A stretch of 39,465 nucleotides of DNA from Phycisphaeraceae bacterium (GTDB lineage: Bacteria > Planctomycetota > Phycisphaerae > Phycisphaerales > Phycisphaeraceae), in contig JANQFR010000053.1 of assembly GCA_028277745.1 (NCBI GenBank), forward strand, positions 1 to 39,465. Direction: 5' to 3'. Below the pieces are notes generated by a model. It saw only the letters and a program-made list of their open reading frames with translations. It was not told the origin of the DNA and did no database searches. Below, piece by piece: positions 32,223 through 39,465 of this stretch (position 1 is its first letter; each line of letters begins with the position of its first letter). The translations under genes and the position numbers were made by a program.

Positions 32223-33245
32223 CTAACGCGGCAGCAGTTGGCGGGCGGCGTCCTGCGGGTCGGGGTCGTTGCAGATCGCGGAGCTGGCCGCCAGGCCCCG
32301 GGCGCCGGCGGCGTAGAGCTGTTCGGCGTTGGCCGGCGTGACCCCGCCGATGGCCAGGTGGGGGGTGTGGGGGTGCGCGCCGCGGAAGGCGCGGAGGTAG
32401 GCGGGGCCGGCGATGTCGGGCTTGTTGTCGACGGTCGCGGTGGGGAACATCGGCCCGAGGCCGCAGTAGTCCGCGCCGCCGCGCACCGCGGCGTGGGCCT
32501 GGTCGAGGTTGGCCGTGCTGATCCCGATCAGCAGCCGCCGGCCGACCAGCCTGCGGGCGTCGGTCAGGGGCAGGTCATGCTGGCCGAGGTGGACCCCGTC
32601 GGCGCCCGCGGCCAGGGCGACGTCGGGTCGGTCGTTGACGATCACCGCTGCGCCGCGCGGCCGGGCAATGTCGATCACCTCTTTCACCCGTCGCATCAGC
32701 GGGCCCGCGTCGAGGTCTTTCTCCCGCACCTGCACGCAGTCGACCCCGCCGGCGATTGCGCCGTCAAGCACCTCGCGCCACGGGTGATGGCAGAGCGATT
32801 CGGTCAGCAGCAGGCACAGCCGCCATTGTTGGGCTCGCCCGGTCCCCAGCGCGGCGTGGAGCCGGCGCTCCGCCTCGTATCCCCGGTAACGCAGCTGCTC
32901 GACACGGGGCGCCAGCACGCCGTGGGCGGTCGGCTTGAGGTATTCCTCGATCGCGCGGAGCGCTTCGCCCAGCCGCTTGCCCGCCGCGGCCGCGACGTCG
33001 AACGCCGAGCCGCGCGCCCCTTCCGCCTCGGTCGAGATCGACGTCCCCACGTCGCCGGGCGTGTCGCGGTGCAGCTCGAGCCCGTCGACGCCCGACAGCG
33101 TTTCGGCCAGGTCGTGGCGGAGCTGCTTGAGGTCGGCGCTGAGCGCCGCGTCGTCGAGCAGGAACCGGGCCGCCTCCTCCATCACCCGCAACGCTTCGCG
33201 GGCGCGGTTGGCGTTGGCGTCGATGATGCGCAGCGGGTCAGCCAT
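32223..33245 (-). CDS. thiE: ThiD2-ThiE fusion, thiamine-phosphate synthase
   Basis: A 340-residue thiamine biosynthesis protein. The first ~140 residues (RIIDANANRAREALRVMEEAARF ... ALRAIEEYLKPTA) are the ThiD2-type domain, an N-terminal partner found in planctomycetes and cyanobacteria and suggested to act on HMP phosphate. The C-terminal ~190 residues are a ThiE barrel: VDCVQVREKDLDAGPL (pyrophosphate site), VIVNDRPDVALAAGADGVHLGQHDL, GISTANLDQ, DYCGLGPMFPTATVDNK and AIGGVTPANAEQL. ThiE joins HMP-PP with the thiazole phosphate to give thiamine phosphate. The ATG overlaps the LABN gene by eight bases. Confidence 0.92.
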   Translation of the reverse strand: MADPLRIIDANANRAREALRVMEEAARFLLDDAALSADLKQLRHDLAETLSGVDGLELHRDTPGDVGTSISTEAEGARGSAFDVAAAAGKRLGEALRAIEEYLKPTAHGVLAPRVEQLRYRGYEAERRLHAALGTGRAQQWRLCLLLTESLCHHPWREVLDGAIAGGVDCVQVREKDLDAGPLMRRVKEVIDIARPRGAAVIVNDRPDVALAAGADGVHLGQHDLPLTDARRLVGRRLLIGISTANLDQAHAAVRGGADYCGLGPMFPTATVDNKPDIAGPAYLRAFRGAHPHTPHLAIGGVTPANAEQLYAAGARGLAASSAICNDPDPQDAARQLLPR

Positions 33246-33864
33246 CGTCCTGCGCCGTTTTGGCGCGTTCCTCTTCGAGGTCGGAGTCGATCATCGTCTG
33301 CTCGGGGTGGTGTTTGCCGTAGATGAAGTAGAGGTTGCGCACGTAGATCACCCACCCCAGGCTCTGGCCCAGCACGCCGACGATGTCTTTGCGCCAGACG
33401 AAGTAGATCAGCAGCATCGACGCGCCCGACAGGGCCAGCCACCAGAACGCGGTGGGGATCACCGACTTGCGCCGGCGTTCGGTGGCGACCCACTGCACAA
33501 CCATGCGCCCGGCAAACAGGAGCTGGCCGACGAAGCCCAGCAGCACCCACCACGCGGTGGCGGGGCTGGAGATGTTGAACAGCTTCATGATCAGGCGCGA
33601 TCCGAAGCCGCGCTGCTGACGCTCAGCGTACACCTGGTCGAAATAGGTTTGCGGCTCAAGGAATCGCCACTCGCCATCGTCCGCCTTCGCACGGATGACG
33701 ACTTTGCCCTCGTGCTCGACCAGCTCGGCGTCGGCGTAGCCGGTGGGCGTGGGGTGGACCGGGATGCGGTCCGCCGCGCGCACGAGGAAAAACACCGCGA
33801 CCACCGCGATCAGCAGCGCGATGACGAACACGATGATGAACACGTTACGGCTGCGCTGGGTCAT
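33238..33864 (-). CDS. LABN-domain membrane protein
   Basis: A 208-residue protein with four membrane segments: VFIIVFVIALLIAVVAVFFL near the N-terminus, then, after a periplasmic domain of about 80 residues, WWVLLGFVGQLLFAGRMVVQW, FWWLALSGASMLLIYFVW and GVLGQSLGWVIYVRNLYFIY. The last three fit the lipid-A biosynthesis N-terminal (LABN) domain, where GQLLFxxRMVVQW and GxxxGWVIYxRNL are typical. The function of the domain is not established; its neighbours (GT2, GT-C) suggest a part in handling lipid-linked sugar, perhaps moving it across the membrane. I use the ATG at 33864, which overlaps the GT2 stop by four bases. Confidence 0.8.
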   Translation of the reverse strand: MTQRSRNVFIIVFVIALLIAVVAVFFLVRAADRIPVHPTPTGYADAELVEHEGKVVIRAKADDGEWRFLEPQTYFDQVYAERQQRGFGSRLIMKLFNISSPATAWWVLLGFVGQLLFAGRMVVQWVATERRRKSVIPTAFWWLALSGASMLLIYFVWRKDIVGVLGQSLGWVIYVRNLYFIYGKHHPEQTMIDSDLEEERAKTAQDDG

Positions 33865-34616
33865 GGTTCGGCGGTCACCGGGGCGGCGGCGGAATCGCGG
33901 TAGCGCGACTTCATCCAACGGAACGCGAAACAATCGATCAGGCCCGACCACGCGCGTTTGCTGACCCCCAGGCCGTACTTGGTCTGGCCGGCGGTGCGGG
34001 GGTGGTGGCGGACCGGGGTCTCAACGATCACCGCCCCGAGGATGCGGGCGTAGGCGGGCAGGAAGCGGTGGGCGCCTTTGAACTGCAGGGGCAGCCGCCT
34101 GGCGAGGTCGGCCTTGACCACGCGGGCCGAGCAGCCGGTGTCGCGGGTCGGGTCGCCGACGATCCACGCCCGGGCCTTGCGGCCGATGACCGAGGTCACC
34201 CGGCGGATCGCGTGGTCGCGGCGGTTGGCTGAGCGGTCGCCCTGCACGAAATCGGCGTCCTGGTCCTTGAGCATCGCGAGCATGGCCGGCAGGTCGGCCG
34301 GGTCGTTCTGCAGGTCGGCGTCGAGGGTGGCGATGTAGGCCCCGCGCGCGTGTTGGATCCCCGCGTGCATCGCCGCCGACTGGCCCATCGGCCGGTCACG
34401 GTGCAGGACGACCAGCCAGGGATGCCGGGCTTGTAGGTCCCGCAGCCGTTCGAGTGTGGCGTCGGACGAGCCGTCGTCAACGACGATCAGCTCCGCGTCC
34501 ACCCCCCGGCCGCGCACGGTCTGGTCGACCTGTTCGACCAACGGGCCGACGTTGTCCTGCTCGTCGAGCGCGGGCACGACGATCGAGAGCTCGGGTTGCG
34601 GGATCGGCTGGTCCAT
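33861..34616 (-). CDS. GT2 family glycosyltransferase
   Basis: A 251-residue GT2 enzyme with no membrane segment. Seen: LSIVVPALDEQDNVGPLVEQV (first strand, with the acidic DEQ), LIVVDDGSSDATLERL, DADLQNDPADLPAM (metal-binding DxD), DTGCSARVVKADLARRLP and HHPRTAGQTKYGLG. These fit the dolichyl/polyprenyl-phosphate sugar transferase group (DPM1-like), so it likely makes a lipid-linked sugar at the inner face of the membrane. I use the ATG at 34616 (MDQPIPQPEL); the frame stays open upstream across the intergenic repeat. TACAAT (34634-34639, minus strand) is a possible -10 box. Confidence 0.85.
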   Translation of the reverse strand: MDQPIPQPELSIVVPALDEQDNVGPLVEQVDQTVRGRGVDAELIVVDDGSSDATLERLRDLQARHPWLVVLHRDRPMGQSAAMHAGIQHARGAYIATLDADLQNDPADLPAMLAMLKDQDADFVQGDRSANRRDHAIRRVTSVIGRKARAWIVGDPTRDTGCSARVVKADLARRLPLQFKGAHRFLPAYARILGAVIVETPVRHHPRTAGQTKYGLGVSKRAWSGLIDCFAFRWMKSRYRDSAAAPVTAEP

Positions 34617-34691
34617 AACAAGTCGAGGCGGGCATTGTAGCGAGCCGCCGCGGGCGAACCGGCGCTCAACGACAGATCGTCCCGCCCCTTC

Positions 34692-34724
34692 CCATCTGCC
34701 ATCTGCCATCAACCATCTGCTATG
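34692..34724. repeat. CCATCTG-type tandem repeat
   Basis: Imperfect tandem copies of CCATCTG (CCATCTGCCATCTGCCATC and on to 34724) just after the stop of the GT-C gene. A related tract lies at 36835-36870 just after the stop of the transglutaminase gene. The 114 bases between the two glycosyltransferase genes hold no gene. Confidence 0.55.
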
Positions 34725-34730
34725 GACCCC

Positions 34731-36653
34731 TCACGGCGCCGGGGTGTCGTGCTCGACGATGGGGACATGGGTCCGCCGCAGCGCGAGGCTGAGCGAGTGG
34801 AGCTCCCCGACGGGGACGAAGCCCTCGATCGTGGGCTGGTCCATGGGCGTGAGCAGGAACGCGGGGACCGCCGGGTCGAGCCGTTCGAGCTGGTCGGCGC
34901 CGATCGTGCGGAGGGGGCGCTGGGCATACAGGCGCAGGCGCGGATCGGCCGGGGCCGGGCCAAGCTGATAAACCGGCGCACCTTCCGTGAGGCGGTCGAG
35001 CTTGACGGCGTCGGCCTTGATCGGGCTGATGCACAGCGGGCCGCGGGTGAAGGGGACGATGACCATCACGAACGCGGCGAGCACCCACGCCGCCCAGACG
35101 ATCAGCGTCCGCCCGGGGTGTTGCTCGACCGCAAACCGCAGGCTCAGACCGGTCAGCAACAGCAGCACCGCCGCGGCGCCCGCCCAATAGGTCCAGTGCA
35201 TCGGGGCGACCATCGGGTTCGGCAGAAACCCGTGCGTCGCCATCGCGTCCTGGAACATCAGCCCCGCCGGCAGGGCGAGCGACACCGCGAAAAACATCCC
35301 CAACTGCGGCCACCGCAGCGCCCGCCACAACCGGGCGTGGCGGCCCTCGCTGGACAGGTCAGACAACTGGCGAAACAGCTGACCGGTCAGCACCGCCATC
35401 ACCGGCAGCAGGATCAGCACGTCCGACACGCCCGGCCCGGTCGGCGGGGTGAGCAGCACCAGCACGCCGACGATGACGAACCAGCCCCAGCCCAGGAACA
35501 TACGCGACCGCGCGCCGGTGGACGACGTGCTGAACGGCTGGAGCAGCGCCGCGACCAGCCAGAGCGTCCAGGGCATGGCGGCGGCGAGCAGCAGCACCGT
35601 GACCCGCCCCCCGTACTCGGCGTGGGCCCAGTAGTCGTCGGCCGGGTGGCCATGAACAAACGGATCGAAAAAGCCCGACCACGCCTGCGGGTCCATCTCG
35701 TGGACGTGGACCGCCCACGGGATGAGCATCAGCCCCGCCAGCAGCAGGGCCGCGATCAGGCCCAGGGCGTGGCTGATCCGGTGAGGACACAGCAGCAGGA
35801 TCAACAGGATCGGCGCCAGGGTCCACGCCGCCGCGATCGGCCCGGCGCAGAGCACCGCCAGGCCGATGCTCAGCCCGCACAGCCCCCAGCCGATCCCCTG
35901 GCGGATCACCGGCGCCGACGGACGCAGCGGCCGGATCGCCCACAACGCCGCCGCGATCGCGAACATCACAAACCCCAGCTGGGCGGCGTCGCCCGTGCCC
36001 AGCCGGGCGTCGTAGAGGAACACCGGGTTGGCCAGGCACACCAGGGCCGCGAACAGCCCCGTCTTGAGCGTGCCGATGGAATAGCCCGCCCAGAACACCG
36101 ACGCCACGGTGAGCAGCGCCAGGCCGACCGAGACCAGCCGGGCGTCGAACACCGCCTCGTCGGCGGTCGCCAGCGGCGGGTCGGGCAGGTCGGGGTCCAG
36201 GGTGAAGGCGATCATGTGCAGCCAGGTCACCCCCGGCGCCGAGCGGGGCTGGGGCTGGCCGTTGACCCGGGGCATCAGCGGGTCGAGGCTCAGGGTGTCG
36301 AGCGGGGCGGCGTACAGGTGGCGCCAGGTCTCGATCGAGCGGGCGATCTCCTCCGCCTCGCGGGGGTCGATCACGTCGCCGCGGTGCAGGTCGATCAGCA
36401 GCGGCGTCGCCGCCACGCACAGCAGGGCCAGCACCGTCAGCCACGCGGAGAACCCGCCCCGGCGCCGGGGCGGCTCGGTGCGCTGGGCCGTGCGCCGGCC
36501 CGGGGCCGGCGTGGTCGACGCGGGGGCCGTCGCGGGCGCAGACGGCTCGTCCGCCAGGTCATAGGTGGGTTCGGGCGACGAGATGGACGGTTGTTGAACC
36601 ATGCGCTTGCGAGACTCCGCCGCCGCATCCGCCCCCGGATCCATATATTTCAT
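34731..36653 (-). CDS. GT-C membrane glycosyltransferase (ArnT/PMT-like)
   Basis: A 640-residue membrane protein with a long Pro/Ala/Thr-rich cytoplasmic N-terminus (~1-70), then about 12 hydrophobic segments. The first periplasmic loop has RGDVIDPREAEEIARSIE, which fits the acidic loop-1 motif of ArnT/PMT-type GT-C enzymes (D-E region), and IPWAVHVHEMDPQAWSGFF with PADDYWAHAEYGGRV is typical of the ArnT-like group. C-terminal ~110 residues are soluble. It should transfer sugar from a polyprenyl-phosphate donor on the outer face of the membrane. The neighbours GT2 and LABN support a pathway. The start at 36653 is uncertain (36644 is possible). Confidence 0.8.
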   Translation of the reverse strand: MKYMDPGADAAAESRKRMVQQPSISSPEPTYDLADEPSAPATAPASTTPAPGRRTAQRTEPPRRRGGFSAWLTVLALLCVAATPLLIDLHRGDVIDPREAEEIARSIETWRHLYAAPLDTLSLDPLMPRVNGQPQPRSAPGVTWLHMIAFTLDPDLPDPPLATADEAVFDARLVSVGLALLTVASVFWAGYSIGTLKTGLFAALVCLANPVFLYDARLGTGDAAQLGFVMFAIAAALWAIRPLRPSAPVIRQGIGWGLCGLSIGLAVLCAGPIAAAWTLAPILLILLLCPHRISHALGLIAALLLAGLMLIPWAVHVHEMDPQAWSGFFDPFVHGHPADDYWAHAEYGGRVTVLLLAAAMPWTLWLVAALLQPFSTSSTGARSRMFLGWGWFVIVGVLVLLTPPTGPGVSDVLILLPVMAVLTGQLFRQLSDLSSEGRHARLWRALRWPQLGMFFAVSLALPAGLMFQDAMATHGFLPNPMVAPMHWTYWAGAAAVLLLLTGLSLRFAVEQHPGRTLIVWAAWVLAAFVMVIVPFTRGPLCISPIKADAVKLDRLTEGAPVYQLGPAPADPRLRLYAQRPLRTIGADQLERLDPAVPAFLLTPMDQPTIEGFVPVGELHSLSLALRRTHVPIVEHDTPAP

Positions 36654-36741
36654 CCGTTCCCGCCCCACCGGTCAATCCATCGCCGCCCGGACCGATAAAA
36701 CGCGTTGACGGGCGGCCGGAACCCGTTCGTTTCATCGATCA

Positions 36742-36796
36742 CTTTAGCCGGCGGGCTACGCCCGCCTGGTCCAGGGCCGCGTAGCGGCCCGGCTAT
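36742..36796. repeat. Family B double-hairpin repeat, copy 2 (opposite orientation)
   Basis: This 55-base element is the reverse complement of 32149-32203 with about three differences. It contains TTTAGCCGGCGGGC-TAC-GCCCGCC and GGGCCGC-GTA-GCGGCCC, so it folds into two hairpins on an outer stem. It lies upstream of the GT-C start, in the 223-base gap after the transglutaminase gene; the gap holds no gene. Confidence 0.75.
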
Positions 36797-36834
36797 CGCC
36801 TGCGCAAAAGGACGCGTCATGGGATCTTCTCCGA

Positions 36835-36870
36835 CCCATCTGCCATTACCCATCTCACATCCGCCATCCG
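36835..36870. repeat. CCATCTG-type tandem repeat, second tract
   Basis: Imperfect tandem copies (CCCATCTGCCATTACCCATC and on to 36870) seven bases after the stop of the transglutaminase gene. It resembles the tract at 34692-34724 in sequence and in position relative to the gene upstream. Confidence 0.5.
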
Positions 36871-36876
36871 CTCCGC

Positions 36877-39219
36877 TCACGTCGCCCGGGCGCTCAGGGC
36901 GTGTTCCAGGTGCTTGAGGTGGGCCCGGATCCGCTGCTTGCGGCCGCCGTCGAGATCGCGGTGGCCGAATCGGATCTCATAAAAGATCTCGGTGAGGGCC
37001 ACGACCGGATCGAACCGCAGCGGGTTGGCCTCGGCCAGCTCCTGGGCGAAGGAGAAGGGCGATTGCCAGGACGGGCGGACGTAGCCGTTGCGTTCGAGCA
37101 TCTCCAACATGGTGAGGTAGAAGCTGAGCTTGCGGGTCAGCCCGCGGCGTTGGGCGCGGGGCAGGGTCTGCAACTGAAGCGCCACGAGGCGTCGTCGGCG
37201 CAGGATCAGCAGCCGGACCAGCGACGCGATCGCCAGCCCGAGAAAAATCAGCACGATGCCCGCCGCGGTGTAGCCCAGCCGGTCCAGCCGCCAGGTCTGG
37301 GGCAGGTCGCGGAAGAAGGTGACGATCTGCCCGATCACGCTGCGGCGGTCGGCGGCGGCGTAGCTGATCGACTCGTTGAGGTGCGTCAGCACCGCTTCAC
37401 GGGTCCGCTGGTCGTAGGCGACCACGGACTTGATCCACGCGAACTCGATGTGTTCGTAAAGCTCGCGGATCGACGTCAGCCAGGTGCGCGGGTTGCGGTG
37501 CTGGGCGTTGACCTCGTCGGGGGGCGTGGCGTCCAGGGTGATCCAGCCGTGCTCGGGGCCGAGATTGATCTCGGCCCAGGCGTGGGCGTGGGACTGGCGG
37601 ACGACGTAGTAGCCGCCGATGTGGTTGTACTCGCTGGCGCGGTAGCCGGTGACGACGCGGCTCTGCATGCCGATGCTGCGCGTGAGCGCGGCGAGGCCGG
37701 AGGCGAACAACTCGCAGTGGCCTTCCTTGAGGCTGAAGAGGAACTGAATAGTGGGGTCGTCGCTCTTGGCGGTGGCGGGGTTTTCCAGGGAGTAGGCGTA
37801 GTGGTTGCGCAGGTGATCGGCCAGGGCGCGGGCGATCCGGTCGTCGTCGGGGGTGTAGAGGGCTTCGGGGTCGCGTTGGAGGCCGGCCTCGTCGAGGATC
37901 GACTGGGCGAGCTTGGCGACCCGTTTGGACTGGACGGGCCAGCCGCGGGCGTACTCCCGGGCCGGGTCGAACCGCGGGGGCGGGGGCGGAGGCTTGTCGT
38001 CCGGTCCGCGGCGGGGGCCGTAACGGCGGTGGCGCGACCGCTCGACCGGCGGGAACACGGTCACATACGCCTCCTCCAGGTGGTCGGGCGGATTCAGCGG
38101 CCACGCGAAGCTGTAGATCACCGCCCCGGTCACCGCCTCGTTGGTCTGGAGGATCTGATCGTAAGGGTTGAAGATCCCCTGGTGCAGGTTGTCGCTCACG
38201 ATCATCGTGGGCGGGAGCACGGCGAAGAGCGTGCGGTGCCCGGTCTGGCGGAGGGTGGCGGTGGCGTGGAGCTGGGGGGTGTCGGGGGCCAGCTCGACCA
38301 GTTCGTAGCCCTCGTCGCCGATGGTGATATGCCGGTCGTCCTTGGCGACCCGCACGCCGCGGGTCCAGGTGCTGTTCTCACGCCGGTACTGATCGAGGGC
38401 GGCGCCGCGGAGCAGCAGCGGCATGTTCTCGCCGCCGATCACCTTGTCGTGCATCGAGAGGCTCAGGTTCAGCACCGGCTCCTTGGCGCCCTCGCCCGGC
38501 GGGCCGGCGCGGAGGTTGATCTCGTTGGAGAAGCCGCTGCGCGGCGGCAGGACCGAGGCGCCGTAACGGTCGGCGAGCTGGCTGTCCTCCGACCGCGGCA
38601 TCACCACGAACACCGCCACCGCCACCGCCCCACAGATCAGCCCCAGGCCCAGGGCCGTGAACCGGAAGTGCCACTTGTGCCGCCGGCCCACCACCGACTT
38701 GGGCCGCACCACCTGCTCGGGAATCAGCGCCGCCTTGCGGTTCTGCTCCAGCACGTGGTCGCTGGTCGACTTGAGGTGGAACAGCAGCAGCGTCACCAGC
38801 GACAGCACGCAATACGCCGCCAGCAGCGCGCCGTAGATCATGCTCACGCTCAGCACGCTCGCGCCGATCATCAACAGCAGGCTCAGCACCAACAACTGCC
38901 CGTACTCGCGGTTGCTCTTGCGGGTGTAGAGCAACAAGATCTGCAGCCACATGGTGAAGTGCCCCATGGCCACGATCACGTGTCCCTCCTGCCAGTAGAG
39001 GTCGAACACGAGCCACAGCACCGCCACCATCGACCCGAGGTTGATCATCCACCGCGGCAGCGGCCGGCCCTTGGGGCCCTCGGTGACGTACCACGACAAC
39101 GCGCCGATCGCGCCGGCCATCAGCAGCAGGCCCGGGTTGCGCTCCGCCATGCAGAACGCCACGATGCCCAGCATCACCTGGGCGAACACGAACCGTCGGA
39201 AGAGGAAGATCAGCCGCAT
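36877..39219 (-). CDS. TgpA-type transglutaminase-like membrane protein
   Basis: A 780-residue protein of the DUF3488-transglutaminase-DUF4129 type. The N-terminal ~210 residues hold about six membrane segments. A periplasmic part follows, with a Pro-rich stretch (DDKPPPPPPRFDP, ~407-419) before the transglutaminase-like domain. The catalytic triad is present: Cys502 (EGHCELFASGLAALTRSIGM), His546 (HAHAWAEI) and Asp563 (WITLDATPP). One more membrane segment (~645-668) leads to a cytoplasmic C-terminal helical domain (~690-780). Such proteins usually lie beside MoxR ATPase and DUF58 genes; the next gene upstream is cut by the window edge. The stop of that gene is two bases before this ATG. Confidence 0.88.
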   Translation of the reverse strand: MRLIFLFRRFVFAQVMLGIVAFCMAERNPGLLLMAGAIGALSWYVTEGPKGRPLPRWMINLGSMVAVLWLVFDLYWQEGHVIVAMGHFTMWLQILLLYTRKSNREYGQLLVLSLLLMIGASVLSVSMIYGALLAAYCVLSLVTLLLFHLKSTSDHVLEQNRKAALIPEQVVRPKSVVGRRHKWHFRFTALGLGLICGAVAVAVFVVMPRSEDSQLADRYGASVLPPRSGFSNEINLRAGPPGEGAKEPVLNLSLSMHDKVIGGENMPLLLRGAALDQYRRENSTWTRGVRVAKDDRHITIGDEGYELVELAPDTPQLHATATLRQTGHRTLFAVLPPTMIVSDNLHQGIFNPYDQILQTNEAVTGAVIYSFAWPLNPPDHLEEAYVTVFPPVERSRHRRYGPRRGPDDKPPPPPPRFDPAREYARGWPVQSKRVAKLAQSILDEAGLQRDPEALYTPDDDRIARALADHLRNHYAYSLENPATAKSDDPTIQFLFSLKEGHCELFASGLAALTRSIGMQSRVVTGYRASEYNHIGGYYVVRQSHAHAWAEINLGPEHGWITLDATPPDEVNAQHRNPRTWLTSIRELYEHIEFAWIKSVVAYDQRTREAVLTHLNESISYAAADRRSVIGQIVTFFRDLPQTWRLDRLGYTAAGIVLIFLGLAIASLVRLLILRRRRLVALQLQTLPRAQRRGLTRKLSFYLTMLEMLERNGYVRPSWQSPFSFAQELAEANPLRFDPVVALTEIFYEIRFGHRDLDGGRKQRIRAHLKHLEHALSARAT

Positions 39220-39221
39220 CG

Positions 39222-39465
39222 TTAACGCAACGCCCCCTCATGTTGGCGGGGGTCCTGGTCATACGCCGCCGCGAGCGCCTCGCGCCGCGAGCCGGCGGGC
39301 GCGGCCCGGCGGAGCATCGCCGACGCCTCCGCCGGCGTCTCCGCCACGTAACGCTCCATCTCCGCCGCGCCCAGCACGGTCGCGGCGCGGCTCTTGCCGC
39401 TGCGCAGCGGCGGGGGCCCGCCGTGGCCGGGGTGGACGATTACCGACGGCTCGGCCGGCAACGCC
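39222..39465 (-). CDS. C-terminal end of an unknown protein (5' partial)
   Basis: The frame is open through the right edge, so about 80 C-terminal residues are visible (ending DQDPRQHEGALR). They include VIVHPGHGGPPPLRSGKSRAA and an Ala/Arg-rich helical stretch (AEMERYVAETPAEASAMLRRAA). It ends two bases before the TgpA-type gene, so they are co-transcribed. In many bacteria the gene in this place encodes a DUF58 protein, and that is my guess from context only; the visible part shows no motif that proves it. Confidence 0.5.
   Translation of the reverse strand, partial: ALPAEPSVIVHPGHGGPPPLRSGKSRAATVLGAAEMERYVAETPAEASAMLRRAAPAGSRREALAAAYDQDPRQHEGALR

Noticed and set aside
36901..39225. A 774-codon open frame antisense to the transglutaminase gene, and a similar one at 34722-36698
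   Set aside because: Both are shadows in GC-rich DNA; their translations are His/Gln/Arg/Val-rich without any known domain, while the minus strand encodes membrane helices and a catalytic triad.

Overview
The window is GC-rich chromosomal DNA that best fits the Planctomycetota, most likely class Phycisphaerae. Reasons: a zinc-ribbon plus membrane-anchor protein of planctomycete style (CRKC/CPEC at the left edge), a fused ThiD2-ThiE thiamine protein, a hybrid type IV pilus/type II secretion cluster with an embedded signalling block, and several families of short GC-rich palindromic repeats between genes. The taxon is an inference from gene content. I saw no prophage, insertion sequence, CRISPR array, rRNA or tRNA gene.

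Layout. From 2 to 23275 every gene is on the plus strand. First come surface and housekeeping genes: a partial zinc-ribbon membrane protein, a glycosyltransferase-like protein, a polyprenyl-phosphate glycosyltransferase overlapping a GT87-type mannosyltransferase, lepA and a Nudix hydrolase. From 7866 to 23275 lies a pilus/pseudopilus cluster: major pseudopilin, unknown small membrane protein, GspH-like pseudopilin, PilM, PilN, PilO, PilP-like, secretin, TPR lipoprotein, histidine kinase, response regulator, HD-GYP phosphodiesterase, STAS protein, PilB and PilC. Many junctions overlap by 1 to 11 bases, so most of it is probably one transcription unit. No prepilin peptidase or PilT is present here.

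From 29802 down to 23345 the minus strand carries a GH4 glycosidase and then a second-type topoisomerase block (parC-like, small lipoprotein, parE-like). Divergent from GH4 is an AraC regulator that overlaps ruvC, followed by a HAD hydrolase. From 39465 down to 32223 the minus strand carries the end of an unknown gene, a transglutaminase-type membrane protein, a GT-C membrane glycosyltransferase, a GT2 enzyme, a lipid-A-biosynthesis-N-terminal (LABN) membrane protein and thiE.

How it fits together. The pilus cluster carries its own control layer: kinase and receiver, a c-di-GMP hydrolase, and a PilB whose N-terminus shows two MshEN-type c-di-GMP-binding repeats. This suggests local c-di-GMP control of pilus assembly. 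The two glycosyltransferase modules look like lipid-linked sugar pathways for the cell surface. Three hairpin repeat families and one A/T-richer repeat family sit at gene borders, some acting as likely terminators. Strand-internal genes are mostly joined by overlaps or good Shine-Dalgarno sites, while several first genes have a -10-like box only about 10 to 17 bases before the start and no Shine-Dalgarno site.
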